In this document: positions 1-9,539 of the stretch, piece after piece
How the letters are laid out: the number at the start of each line of letters is the position of its first letter
Position numbering within the stretch: position 1 is the stretch's first letter
Assembly: GCA_029204225.1 (NCBI GenBank)
Contig: CM055095.1
Coordinates: 33,865,078-33,929,077 of the forward strand
Direction: 5' to 3'
Length of the DNA: 64,000 nucleotides
Source of the DNA: Diphasiastrum complanatum
Lineage: Eukaryota; Streptophyta; Lycopodiopsida; Lycopodiales; Lycopodiaceae
The notes under the pieces: model-generated
The model's database searches: none
Seen by the model: only the letters and a program-made list of their open reading frames with translations
Told to the model about the DNA's origin: nothing
Position numbers and translations under genes: made by a program

Positions 1-291
1 TACCTTTTTACAATATGATATTTTTGAACACTCCTATTTTTGAGTCAATGAGAGATTGGTAGGTGTATCTGTGTTTTCTTTAATAGACATTTGAAATGAC
101 TTTCGTTTTCAAAAAACAAATCTTACAAAAAACAAATATTACAAAATTATCTTACTTTGCACAGTATGGGATGATGAACATTGATGCCTCCTTGCTTGTG
201 TGTCTGAAGAGCCTTCTGGCTTTCCTCTTTGTAAATGCCCAAAAAATGCCCAAAAATGGAGATACAACAAAAACCTCCTTTGTGACTGTAT

Positions 292-809
292 TGTAAGAAA
301 TGGTAAACTCCTGCAACTTTGTCGCAGCACGAACAAGACACGAAGGTCGAACAAGAACAATTTGCTATAGTCAACATGTCTTTGACTCAAAGCACAAACG
401 ATTCGTGAATCATTTGCGAATTGCAAACACACCTCCAGGACCTCAAACCGCAAAGGGGACGCAAAACGAAAACTACGAAAAGAAACGAAAGAATCAAACG
501 AAGAAAAATCTTTCGGGCTGCCAGCTGGTAGCTCAACGGGCTTCACGCCCAGTTGAAACGAGTAGCAACGACGAAGACGAACTAACTAGTTGATTAGCGT
601 TAACTAGTCTGGTAATTCGACGTTTAGCTATCTTGTAAACTCCACATAGTGGAGGTATAAACGATCATCTTTGGATCATAACAAGGAGATGTGAATACAG
701 AGATGTGTAACTGTAAGGGCTTCCGCACGAAAAGAAAATTCAAAAGAAAGAAAATTTTTGCGGAAAGAGAAGAGAAGACGAGCACAAAACGTTCTGGCCT
801 TCTGCGACA
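292..809 (+). repeat. 5' LTR of the deleted Copia element
   Basis: Begins TGTAAG and ends CGACA directly before the primer site. It matches 1298-2103 almost base for base but lacks a block of about 270 bp present in the right copy (roughly 1741-2007), so the two LTRs differ by one large indel as well as scattered substitutions. It would supply the promoter and transcription start. Confidence 0.9.
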
Positions 810-821
810 TGGTATCAGAGC
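810..821 (+). other. Primer-binding site (initiator tRNA-Met)
   Basis: TGGTATCAGAGC follows the LTR with no gap. This is complementary to the 3' end of plant initiator tRNA-Met and primes minus-strand DNA synthesis in Copia elements. Confidence 0.93.
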
Positions 822-874
822 CAACAGGTTATCACTATTGATATCCCAGCAGTGATTCTTCCAGACAACACAAT

Positions 875-1290
875 ATGGCTACGACAATCCAGACCAGAGT
901 AGCAATCAGTCTTGATGGCGCAAATTACAAAATCTGGAAATTCAAAATCAAAACACTCTTGAAGGGCGAAGGCATCTAGTCAGTGACCGAGCTCTCAGAG
1001 ATGCAGCCTCCAGAGGGAGACCCGAGGAGATCTGAATGGATTAGAAAGGATCAGCGCGCAATGACGGTCATCGCTTCATCCATAAATGAAGATCTACTCA
1101 TGCAAATTGAAGACACATTCCTCTGAAGTACCGTCACATTCGAGATTTGATCTCGAAAGGAGAGCTCCAAGTCCAGTTCATAAAATCAGAAAGTATGATT
1201 GCAGATCTCCTTACGAAACCGCTCGACAAGCCACTCTCTAACAAGCAAAGAGAGGCAATTGGATTGAATGAACAAAGCTGCAAGGTTCAA
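875..1290 (+). pseudogene. Copia gag N-terminus joined to RNase H C-terminus (internal deletion)
   Basis: An ATG at 875 opens a gag-like start (MATTIQTRVAISLDGANYK, then IWKFKIKTLLKG), typical of the Copia gag family whose first domain carries a Y-x-x-W motif. A TAG stop follows after about 34 codons. Near 1122 the sequence switches to the very end of Copia RNase H, recognisable by HIRDL and ADLLTKPLDKPL. Protease, integrase and reverse transcriptase are absent. A purine-rich tract at about 1288-1297 just before the right LTR serves as the polypurine tract. This is a remnant with no complete protein. Confidence 0.85.
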
Positions 1291-1297
1291 GAGGGAG

Positions 1298-2103
1298 TGT
1301 CAGAAATGGAGAATGGAGAACTCCTGCAACTTTGTCACAGCACGAACAAGACACGAAGGTCGAACGAGAACGATTCGCGACAGTCAACGTGTCTTTGACT
1401 CGAAGCACAAATGATTCGCAAATCATTTGCGAATCGCAAACACACCTCCAAAACCTCAAACCGCAAAAGGGACGCAAAACAAAAACTACGAAAAGAAATG
1501 AAAAGAACGAAAGCAAACAAGAGATTACGAATCAAACAAAAAAAAATCTTTCGCGCTGCCAGCTGCCAGCTCAACGGGCTTCACACCCAGCTAAAACGAG
1601 TAGCAACGACGAAGACTAACTAACTAGTTGATTAGCGTTAACTAGTCTGATAATTCGACGTTTAGCTATCTTGTAAACTCCAAATAGTGGAGGTATAAAA
1701 TATCCTCTCTAGATCATAACAAGGAGATGTGAATACAGAGATCTGTAAGAGATAGAGAGAGATGTAGCAAATAGTGTAAGAAAGTAAAGACATCATAGTT
1801 GTGAATGAAAGTCTGCAACAAGCAGAACACAGAGTAAGAGCAGAGTGTCAATCCGCCAACGAGCGAGACACTGACGATCTCGCTCCAAAACCAAACTGAC
1901 ACTATAGTCGCTCTATTTTCGTGTATCTCTTTGTCTTGTGTTGTGTGTCTTGATTGCTAGAATAAAATATGTTTTGTGATACATAGTTGAGTGTCTGGGA
2001 TCTTGTAAGGGCTTCCACACGAAAAGAAAATTCAAAAGAAAGAAAATTGTTCGAGAAAAGAGAAGGAGAAGACGAGCACAAAACGTTCTGGCCTTCTACG
2101 ACA
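1298..2103 (+). repeat. 3' LTR of the deleted Copia element
   Basis: 806 bp, TGTCAG to ACGACA. It carries the block missing from the left LTR, including several short purine-rich stretches and a repeated 'gatctcgctcc'-like segment near 1880. It is the full-length version of this LTR family in the window. Confidence 0.9.
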
Positions 2104-2591
2104 TGTATATGTGTATTTATGTACATAGTATACACGTCCAGATTCAACTACTGTGTCCGAGATATGGGAGGTCTTATCCTTTAGCTCCTTACAATGCGGG
2201 CCTTTGATATGCATTGCAAAATTAATATCATCTATACAAAATATAAACTCTCCTCTGAGATCATCGATTTTTTTGGCTATATACATGTCAAAATCAATGA
2301 ACCTCTCAGAATCAAAGAATGTGTCCTTTGGATCATTGGGGAGTCTGATGTGCAACTCTTTATCAGTTGCAACAACATAAAAAACAATCATGTCCACCAC
2401 TGTATTTAAATCATTCACATGTAGAAAAGGAGGACTGTGCATTTCAAGATCAGGGGTTGGGGGAGGACTCCCAACCCATGGAATTCCCGACATACTTGCC
2501 ACATCTTTTCTAATAGGAGGAGGCGAGGTGAAGAGCTGAGAGACCTAGGCCTGGGTTGTGAATGCTTTGGCTGTGCTTGGTTTCTCTCTTT

Positions 2592-2826
2592 TTAGGGTGG
2601 GAGAAGCATGTCCTTGGACATCAGTGTCACCCTCTTGGCATGTATCGAGCTCAGGATCGAATCCTCAAACATTTTTGTCTGGAAGTCTCGTATGCAGTAT
2701 GGAGTGCTTCCAAGGCAATGATCTTCCACCTCATTACATAGGGTAGATGAGTAGTCATATCCTGCATGACCTCCCTCATAGCCCGATAGAAGGCTGCTTT
2801 TGGGATCAAAAGCTTGGTGCTCCTTT
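2592..2826 (-). pseudogene. Histone H3-fold fragment, CENH3-like, frameshifted
   Basis: Reading the minus strand, one frame gives STKLLIPKAAFYRAMREV then MRWKIIALEALHTAYE, and another gives KMFEDSILSSIHAKRVTLMS. Together they match the histone H3 fold in order: the start of helix 1 (LLIP, the form seen in centromeric CENH3 rather than the LLIR of canonical H3), loop 1 with the CENH3-type Arg-Trp, helix 2 (ALxALxxAxE), then FxDSxL, IHAKRVTLM and KD. After the RW pair the alignment to plant CENH3 needs no gap once a single missing base near 2687 is allowed for. No intron interrupts it, which suggests a processed copy. The N-terminal tail and the usual C-terminus after the KD are absent, and the LTR-C fragment begins at 2826. 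It is not functional as it stands. Confidence 0.65.
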
Positions 2827-2868
2827 TGTGGACATTCCCCACACATGTGAATTCTAGAAATTTTGTCA

Positions 2869-2881
2869 TGGTATCAAAGCC
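2869..2881 (+). other. Primer-binding site (tRNA-Met type)
   Basis: TGGTATCAAAGCC directly follows the LTR end TTTTGTCA. It differs from the standard tRNA-Met site by one base (CAAAG for CAGAG). Confidence 0.85.
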
Positions 2882-3637
2882 AAAGTAAGCTTTGCATGCT
2901 AACATCTCTTATTGTACAAGAAATTGAGAGCTAAATCAAGCAGAAAAGCAGTTTTACACTTTTTCTCACCTTTCTCTGAAGTGTGTTTAGACAAATCGGA
3001 TTGGAACTGAATTTTTAGACCTGAAAAGTGGTAGTACAGAATTCTGGAATTCTGCATGTGTGAAAATCCGAGATTTTTAGTCCCTTCTATCTCCTTGCTT
3101 GTGGATCCAAACATAGTGGTCTTATAGCTTGATGAAAAGCTTATGATATGTAATTTACATAGAAATTAAAAGCAAATCAATCTGATGTGTCTATCAAGAG
3201 TTATAAGCTCTTAAAGAGGATAAGGATAGGTCCAAAATCCGAGTGACTACATTTTGATTTGATTCAACCTTGCTTTGTTCTGAGTCTATTGTTTTGAGCA
3301 TCCTACACAAGACACTGAAGATCAAGACTAAGTTTGAAGTAATTGAATACCCTTTAGCCTTCTGAGTGTCAATAGTGTTTTCTTTTGAAGCATTTCACAC
3401 GTGCCAAAAGTAGGATTCAAACTTGCCAAAGTGTCTCAATCCACTTTGTGCGTCTGATCTAGATAATCTTGTCTTGTGGAATATTTGAGATCCATCTCAA
3501 ATACAGTTGCAAGTGTTTCACATAGGAAGGTAGTACATCCTTGAAAATACCTATAGTGAAAGAGAGTAGCAAAATTAAGACTGATTGGAACAAGCTCAAA
3601 CATATTGCAGTCCAATAACTAAGAAGTCTTCATCTAA
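2882..3637 (+). other. Untranslated leader of the Copia element
   Basis: About 750 bp between primer site and gag start. I see no ORF or RNA gene. An unusually long leader is common in this Copia group, and the copy near 62146-62833 is similar in length. Confidence 0.5.
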
Positions 3638-4543
3638 ATGGCACCTCTGGGAGGATATCTTCTAGAAGCAAATGAAAGACTAAATACTTCTAGTTACTCA
3701 ATTTGGAAGTTCATAATGGAGTCTATCTTGATACTCCAGGATGTTATGGACATTGTGCTTGGTGTTGAGGAGGAGCCTCAAGCACAGGCTGAAATTTCTA
3801 AGTATAGGAAGAGAGCTAGAATGGCTCTACATTTCATTAAGATGAATGTATCTAATGAAATTTTGAGAGAGATATGATCATCTTGCACCACAGCTAGAGA
3901 TGCTTGGAATGCACTTAAGTCCATCTATGAAACAAAGAATACTTCTAGAATACTCACTCTTAGGAATCAGATTTTCCAAAGTTTGCAAAGAAGTGAGGAG
4001 AGTGCATCAAGCTATGTTCTGAGAGTTAAAGATTTACATAGAGAGCTTTCCTGTGTTGGTGTTACTATTAACCAAGATGAGCTAGTTCAAGTCATTTTAA
4101 ATGACTTGAAAGATGACTATAATAATCTTGTTCAGTCTTTTGCCATTAAGGAGGAGTTGCCTGATCTAGAAACTCTCTAAGGAATTCTTATTTCTGAAAA
4201 AGCTAGGCAAAGCTATAAACTTTCCAAGATGAACAAACTTGAGCATGGTGGAAGTGACAAAGCTTTCTTTGACAAGGACAAGCATAAAGGAAGGAGTAAG
4301 GACCAGTTTTTTCAACAAAGACAAAGCCAAAGATCAAGACAAAGATGGTGAAGAGGATGATTCATCTTATCTATCTACTTCAAAGACCAAGAAGAAGAAA
4401 GTGAAGTGTTTCTTCTATGGCAAGAAGGGAAACTATGCCTCTAATTGCTTTAAGAAGAAAAACCAACTCAGGCAAGCAAATCTCTCCAAAGAGATTGAAG
4501 AAGATTCTGTTGCAAGTGATGGAGAAGTGATGGAGAAGGATCA
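3638..4543 (+). pseudogene. Copia gag (capsid-nucleocapsid), broken
   Basis: Met at 3638 begins MAPLGGYLLEANERLNTSSY, followed by the gag core (SIWKFIMESILILQDVMDIV, then AWNALKSIYETKNTSRILTL). TGA at 3875-3877 and TAA at 4178-4180 interrupt one continuous frame. Around 4240-4330 the frame shifts, and the nucleocapsid part (KKKVKCFFYGKKGNYASNC) is read in another frame. In the zinc knuckle the second Cys is Tyr and the His is Asn, so it would not bind zinc. A close relative lies at 62834-63517. Gag would normally form the virus-like particle. Confidence 0.88.
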
Positions 4544-4546
4544 CTT

Positions 4547-5009
4547 ATGGTGTCCAGTTTTTCTTCATCACCTTTCAAGAAAGATGGAGCTTGGTACATA
4601 GATAGTGGAGCTTCTTCACATATGTGTTGTTCAAAGGAGTCTTTTGACTCAATTGTACCTTACAAAGGAATTAAGAGATCTATTTACACTGCTAATGATC
4701 ATGAATGCTCTATAGAAGGAATTGGCAACATTACATTGAAACTTGCTTCTTCAAAAGTTCTTGCACTTTCTAATGTTCTTTTCATTCCAAAACTTACAAA
4801 GAACTTGATTAGTGTGGGAAAGTTGCTTGATAATGGTTGTGATGTAAAGTTCAACTCCAATACTTGCTTTATCAAGAAAAATGTTGAGATCCTAGCTAAT
4901 GGATCTAGATGTGGTGGAATTTTCAAGTTGAATTCTTATGAGAATGAAAACCTTTGTGAAGTTGCATTTTTATCTAAGGAAAAGTTGTGGCATATAAGGT
5001 TGGGGCATC
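4547..5009 (+). pseudogene. Copia protease and start of pre-integrase domain, truncated
   Basis: The frame reads AWYIDSGASSHMCC. The IDSGASSH motif is the catalytic aspartic-protease site of Copia, here intact. It continues through NVLFIPKLTKNLISVGKLL, a conserved Copia protease segment, to LWHIRLGH, the start of the pre-integrase zinc region. The element then ends at the LTR-A boundary. The protease part has no stops for about 150 residues, so the damage is a structural break and not gradual decay. Confidence 0.9.
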
Positions 5010-6170
5010 TGTTGACAGATCCCCTCCTCTAGAGGATCTGTTGGTTACCTTTTTCTTCTTTATTTCTTGCTTACGGCTTAACGGCTAGTATTCTGCCTAT
5101 CAGCAGAGGCTGTGGGCACTTCTTGAGATTATCGTTCTTATTTAAAGGCCCAGATTAGACAAAAGGGACAGATTGGTCATTGTAGTATAGATTTGTCCTG
5201 CCAGTTAGAGGATAACTCAAGGACGAACTCTCTTGAATGCACTTACATTCATACAAAGATGCAAGCCAAGAATGTTCATTCACAGATCAGCATACAGCCC
5301 AAATGAACGTTCAATGGATTCTACAGCTACCTACTCTAAAACAAATTGAATCAGAGTCTGCATTTTACTAACACTGAGCTACACTTGCATAAATTGACAA
5401 AACAAGAAAAAGAACTAATCTACAGCATGTTAGAAGTCCAAGAATCAAGAAACCAACCAATCTATTGATTCTTGGACATCCCAAGAACATCAAGAACTGG
5501 ACTATAACGAGATATGCAATATTTACACCACAAACCCAGCCTAATTAGTTTACCTGAATGTTGGTTCCTACATTAATCCACAAACAAGAAAAGAAACTAA
5601 TCCACTCTATGAAAGTAGCAAATCTAATCCACTCTACAGTCCACAACCACACGCAAAAGGAGGGAAGGGCAAGATCATAAATGCATCACTCAAGAAACAA
5701 GCATGATCAAAGAGCTCAATGGATGCACCAAACTCATGAAGGCTCTTCTCATTTCAGCATGGAGTTGATACAATTCACAAAAAGCTCCTCTTCACAAAGA
5801 GGGAGTCTCTTAAATAAGCAAGAGAGCTTCTTAGGTGGCATCCTAGTGGAATTTCCACATTTCACAAATTACAAGTAGAATTATGCTCTCCACTAGAGGT
5901 CACCATCAAAAGGTGGCTCACTCTACTTTCTTTAAGAGGAGTCTACTTGCATTTATTACATTTGCTTAGAAATACTAGTTCCTACATGGTCATTCCATCT
6001 TTCGAGATTCACCATGAGGCTTACACAGTTCTTGCTTGCCATTCCTAACTAGCATTTCTCGGCTCTCATACTCGGCTCTCAGTCTTCATTAGTCTCGTCT
6101 TCTCAGAGACCTCCTCGGTCTTGAGTTGCTCTGTCCGAGTATCTTGGGGATTCATTAGAATCAACCAACA
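5010..6170 (-). repeat. LTR-A, apparently full length, minus orientation
   Basis: On the plus strand it begins TGTTGACAG and ends CAACCAACA, so both ends carry the LTR dinucleotides (TG/CA). Its 5' 380 bp (minus strand) match 15925-16309 and, less well, 39594-39891. Its 5510-5740 part matches 8270-8484. The flanks GCATC (5005-5009) and TCATC (6171-6175) agree at four of five bases, so it could be a solo LTR, but the better partner for GCATC is ACATC next to the LTR-A at 15925. No primer site or coding region adjoins it. Confidence 0.75.
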
Positions 6171-6187
6171 TCATCCCACCCCTATTG

Positions 6188-6600
6188 TGTTGCAGGACCC
6201 ACTGCAACTCATATTGGACGATGTCGCTCTGCTTTGTATTGGCATCTTCGATCGTCACTTGGAAAAGCGTAGATCCTCATTTGCTTACATAAAACCAAGT
6301 GCTTATTGTCGCCAGTCTTTATCACAAAAATGTTTTTTATGAATTGCCGCAGTTTAACCAGAATGTCTTATTGCTGCAATTGGTTGACATTCTCAAAATT
6401 GGAGAGCTCTCAACAGCTTCACAACTTGCATGCTCGAGTGCTTTCCATGTGTCTCTTTGTTTTGTCACTTGTATCTACCATTGACGGTTTCATCTTTGGT
6501 TTCTTGGCAGATTCTATCTTCTGGGAGGTCTGTATCCTCCATTTGCCTCGGGGTGTTTCTGTGGTTATTCTCTTAGTTGAAGTTCCAGTCTCAAGGAAAA
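6188..6600 (+). repeat. Segment X, inverted partner of 63530-63940
   Basis: About 400 bp that recur as the reverse complement near the right end of the window, with scattered substitutions and small indels. Matching starts at the GTGTTGCAGGACCC stretch (6187 onward). I do not recognise it as an LTR. On the minus strand it overlaps a coding-like remnant. Its identity is unknown. Confidence 0.7.
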
Positions 6601-7303
6601 CCTTTGATCTGCAAGTTGCACAAACTTTGATTATCAGTCCCAAGGGGATGGATTCATCAAAAATTGGTGGTAGGAACAATTTTGGATGGACGGTCTGGTA
6701 ACGGTAAGGAAACATGATGAAGGCTTGGTGGAAGGATGAAGGAACTGATAGTTCTACAGTTGCAGCCTTGGACCCTTGCAATGTCAAGCTTTGACCACCA
6801 CTTGCTAGGTGAGGAGCTTGCTTTATTTTGCAGGTTCACGGTTGTCTTCATCTTTCTTTTCTGCAGCTCTTTCTTTTAAACTGTTACTTTTGGATCTCTT
6901 TGGGCTTCATAGGAGGGGATTCAACTATCATTGCTCCAAAGAGTTTCTTTTGATCAAGGTTGATCTGACTCATATGTTGCTTAGATTTTGTCCTTTTCTC
7001 CTCAGCTTCTTTGCTTAATTTCTGATGTCTTCTAGCTGCTTCGCCTGCTTTTGTAGGTCTTCTTTTGGCTGATCACAATTGTAGGTGGCAATTGGTCTCG
7101 GCAAGACGTTTGCAATGATCTTTCAACTGCTTCGGTAGGACTATAAAAACTAGGGATTTCTCAGAAGAACAGTAAATTGATGATAAACAAATAGATGGAG
7201 GGAAGGGTGGTAGTGACAACGATAGATGGTGTGGGCGATAGGCATGAGAATGGGCGCAGAAGTATGGCAAGAGGTCGGTTGAAGAAGGAGACTGATTTCC
7301 CAA
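6419..7303 (-). pseudogene. Unrecognised coding-like remnant, lysine-rich, minus strand
   Basis: Two minus-strand frames look protein-coding. One runs 7303 to 7073 and continues past a single TGA (7073-7075) for about 65 more codons, giving KQLKDHCKRLAETN and then a charged, coiled-coil-like stretch (RRHQKLSKEAEEKRTKSKQH). The other runs 6787-6419 with basic segments (TSTKRITTETPRGKWRIQ). The shared composition and order suggest pieces of one decayed gene. I do not recognise the family. Part of it (6419-6600) lies in repeat segment X, so the source is at least two-copy in this window. Confidence 0.3.
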
Positions 7304-7619
7304 TGCTTGTGTCTGAAGGATCTTCGTCGTGACTAGGATACTTCTTCTAATCGAGTCATTTTGGATTGCCCATCTGTCTTCTTAGCCTTGTCGTTGTTGA
7401 CTTGGGTTTGTGACCTTGGTTGTCGATCTTGCTGGTGTTGTTGTAGGCAGCGTAACTGCTCCAGTGGATCCAAGCAGATCCACTCTCTCTCCCCGTCCCA
7501 AAAAAAAATTTGTTGGTGGGGATGCTGGTATTGGTAACTATTCATGGTCAAGATTGGATCCGCGTGTGGAACACATAGTTAAAACTCATTTGAACACGCG
7601 ACTTGACTAAATATTGAAC

Positions 7620-8269
7620 AAATTTTAACTAAATTTGTTTCGATCTTGCTGTAGTTGACTCGGAGATGAATATGGCAATTAGATACAGGAATCAACTCGG
7701 ATGTGACATGGACTGTGCAGATTTAGTGGATGCACAAAAATCCAAAACTCTGTATAAGGTGACTGGAAAATTGATAGATGAATGACAAGTTATTCTTGAG
7801 ATACGCTACATGATGTCTCCTGTGCAATGGCTATCTTTGATGAACTAAAAACAAATCTAAAAAAAATATGCATTTAGAAGAAATTACCAAAATTAAACAA
7901 TGACAAAAAATAAACAAGGGAGATACCAATGTTACAAAGAGTGAAGGCCGTAGAGCACTTGTCAAACAAAAAGTCATTCATCAACATGCATAATTCACCT
8001 GGACAATTTCATGTTGCATTGATCTTGTAGAGTAATGAAAAACTCTCAGAAGCCCTTGTCAGAAATAAGGCAGGTACTGACACTTGAATCTACCATTATT
8101 GATAGCAGATGTTGTAAGATATACCTTGAGATGCAGGTATGGATGAGGTACTATGTCCTGAGGACCTCTCTGAGTAAGAGATTCAGAACCGAATCTCTAT
8201 TTGGATTTCCGAATCCTAGATTGATTGTGTATTGGCACATTGGAAATCTTAGCAGCATGTGGAATCCTT
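7620..8269. other. No gene recognised
   Basis: AT-rich sequence without a convincing ORF, LTR end or RNA gene on either strand. Confidence 0.5.
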
Positions 8270-8484
8270 GAGATATGCAAGATTTACACCACAAATCCAG
8301 CCTATTTACTTTACCTGAATGTTGGTTCCTACATTAATTCACAAACAAGAAAAAAAACTAATCCACTCTACGAAAGCAGCAAATCTAATCCACTCTACAG
8401 TCCACAACCACACACAAAAGGAGGGACGGGCAAGATCATAAATGCATCACTCAAGAAACAAGCATGATCAAGGAGCTCAATGAA
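8270..8484 (-). repeat. LTR-A fragment
   Basis: About 215 bp matching 5510-5740 of the LTR-A copy in the same orientation, with few differences. It passes directly into LTR-B at about 8485, so the junction is a recombination or nested insertion point. Confidence 0.75.
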
Positions 8485-9083
8485 TGCTTCAAGTTGTTCT
8501 TCACACATGTGGATCAGGTTGTAGAGGATAAGTTTTAGATATTCCACAAGATCCTATTTTATAGGGAATATTCCTATATTTGTGGAAGATTAGCTTTTTG
8601 GTTTCTAGCTAATGTGATAAGTCAACTTTGGATAATGAGCATATTTGGCTCCTATTGGTGGATCTAGATGACTAGGCACTCTTCACACGTGTGAAGGCCT
8701 ACTGGATAGTACACAGCTCGTGGATGTACTTGATCTATAAAGAGATCAACCATTTCAATAGAAAGTTGATGAGAGATTTACAATCTAGCAATTTGCTTGT
8801 AATCTACACATTTGTCTTGTGATTTTATGCTTGGAATGCTATCAAATGTTATAGTACTTTGCTCTCTAGTCATAGTCTGTACAGTGGCTATTGTCCACAC
8901 GTGTAAGGCCACTCTTGATGATTATTGAAGTTTACATTAGTTGATCTTGCTAAATAGTTGATGATCTATGTGTGGATCTTGATCTAATCAATAAAATTTG
9001 TTAGATCCATTGATTTGGCCATCAACTCCTCTTGTAGATTGATTTGTACAATCAATCATTGTCCTTGTTTTAGAAAATTCACA
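8485..9083 (+). repeat. LTR-B (Copia), 5'-truncated, plus orientation
   Basis: Ends in TTCACA directly before a primer site. It matches, inverted, 10966 to about 11560, and the first roughly 240 bp seen in that copy are missing here. It contains a perfect 16-bp palindrome around CACGTG (8681-8696) and a second near-copy at about 8893, both G-box-like. Confidence 0.82.
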
Positions 9084-9096
9084 TGGTATCAAAGCC
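9084..9096 (+). other. Primer-binding site (tRNA-Met type) of the LTR-B element
   Basis: TGGTATCAAAGCC follows the LTR end with no gap. It is identical to the site at 2869-2881. Confidence 0.85.
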
Positions 9097-9509
9097 CATA
9101 TCAAGAGGCATGTAATGATCCATTAATCAATTGAAAAATCATTGTCAAAGTGTTGATTTGATCTAATCTTGTGTGGGCGAGCTCTAAGAGAGTGATAGCT
9201 TCATTTGTTTTGGTCCAAGTCTATATCAGCCATCTTCACTTGCTCGTCTTCAGTGGTTGAGCTGCGCAACAATGCAAGTAGGTATGTAGCAATGAATGGA
9301 AATAGATTAACATGGGATTTAGGAGAGTAGAGGAGATAAATCCAACAGAAGTCTGTGATGCCATAGACGAAGAGTTAATCCATGAGGCAACCACACTGCC
9401 TACACAAAATATCAAAAATGTTAAACAAACAGAAGATAATAGATACAAAACTAACCAAGCAACAAAAACAAATATGAGCTAAACTTAAATAGCCCATACA
9501 ACCTTTATC
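9097..9509. other. Copia leader remnant; no gene seen
   Basis: The expected leader downstream of the LTR-B primer site. No gag start is found before the sequence changes to Ty3 pol at about 9540. Confidence 0.4.
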
Positions 9510-9539
9510 AGAAAATCAAAAGGCCCTACCAAGCAAAAG

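Larger units (their letters stand above)
287..2108 (+). mobile_element. Internally deleted Ty1/Copia retrotransposon with intact target-site duplication
   Basis: A short LTR element bounded by two related repeats that both begin TGT and end ACA (292-809 and 1298-2103). The 5 bases before the left LTR (287-291, TGTAT) equal the 5 bases after the right one (2104-2108), which is a target-site duplication. The 490-bp interior keeps only the primer site, the first part of gag and the last part of RNase H, so nearly all of gag-pol has been deleted. It cannot move on its own. The Copia assignment rests on the gag start, on the RNase H tail motif ADLLTKPL, and on the tRNA-Met primer site. The element lies inside an older minus-strand open frame. 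Confidence 0.92.
152..2502 (-). pseudogene. Unrecognised minus-strand ORF interrupted by the Copia insertion
   Basis: From a Met codon at 2502 an open minus-strand frame runs to the Copia target duplication (2104-2108). If the element and one duplicate are skipped, the frame continues without a stop from 286 to a TAA at 152-154, for about 177 codons in total. The protein starts with a Pro/Ser-rich stretch (SPPPTPDLEMHSPP), followed by a more globular part with motifs such as LHIRLPNDPKDTFFDSERF. I recognise no domain. About 90 bp upstream lies the CENH3-like histone fold (2592-2826), and the sequence between them stays proline/serine rich with frame changes, so both may derive from one former gene. 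The function is unknown. A frame of 45 codons on the far side could still be open by chance. Confidence 0.45.
2826..5009 (+). mobile_element. Copia retrotransposon, 5' half (LTR-C end, gag, protease)
   Basis: Starts with the last 43 bp of an LTR (2826-2868, LTR-C), followed by a primer site TGGTATCAAAGCC (2869-2881), a leader, gag and protease. It stops abruptly in the pre-integrase domain at LWHIRLGH (5009), where an LTR-A copy begins. The next expected residues are found at 15924 on the other strand, with the same 5-base context at the break. The full LTR-C at 14070-14699 ends with the same 43 bp, with one mismatch. Confidence 0.85.

Noticed and set aside
139-546. Minus-strand ORF of 135 codons over the left Copia LTR
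   Set aside because: It is read mostly within the LTR and is a shadow frame; the neighbouring frame that continues the 2109-2502 ORF is the better candidate.
5010-6170. LTR-A as a simple solo LTR with target duplication
   Set aside because: The flanks agree at only four of five bases, the right flank does not continue the Copia pre-integrase, and the better continuation is at 15924.
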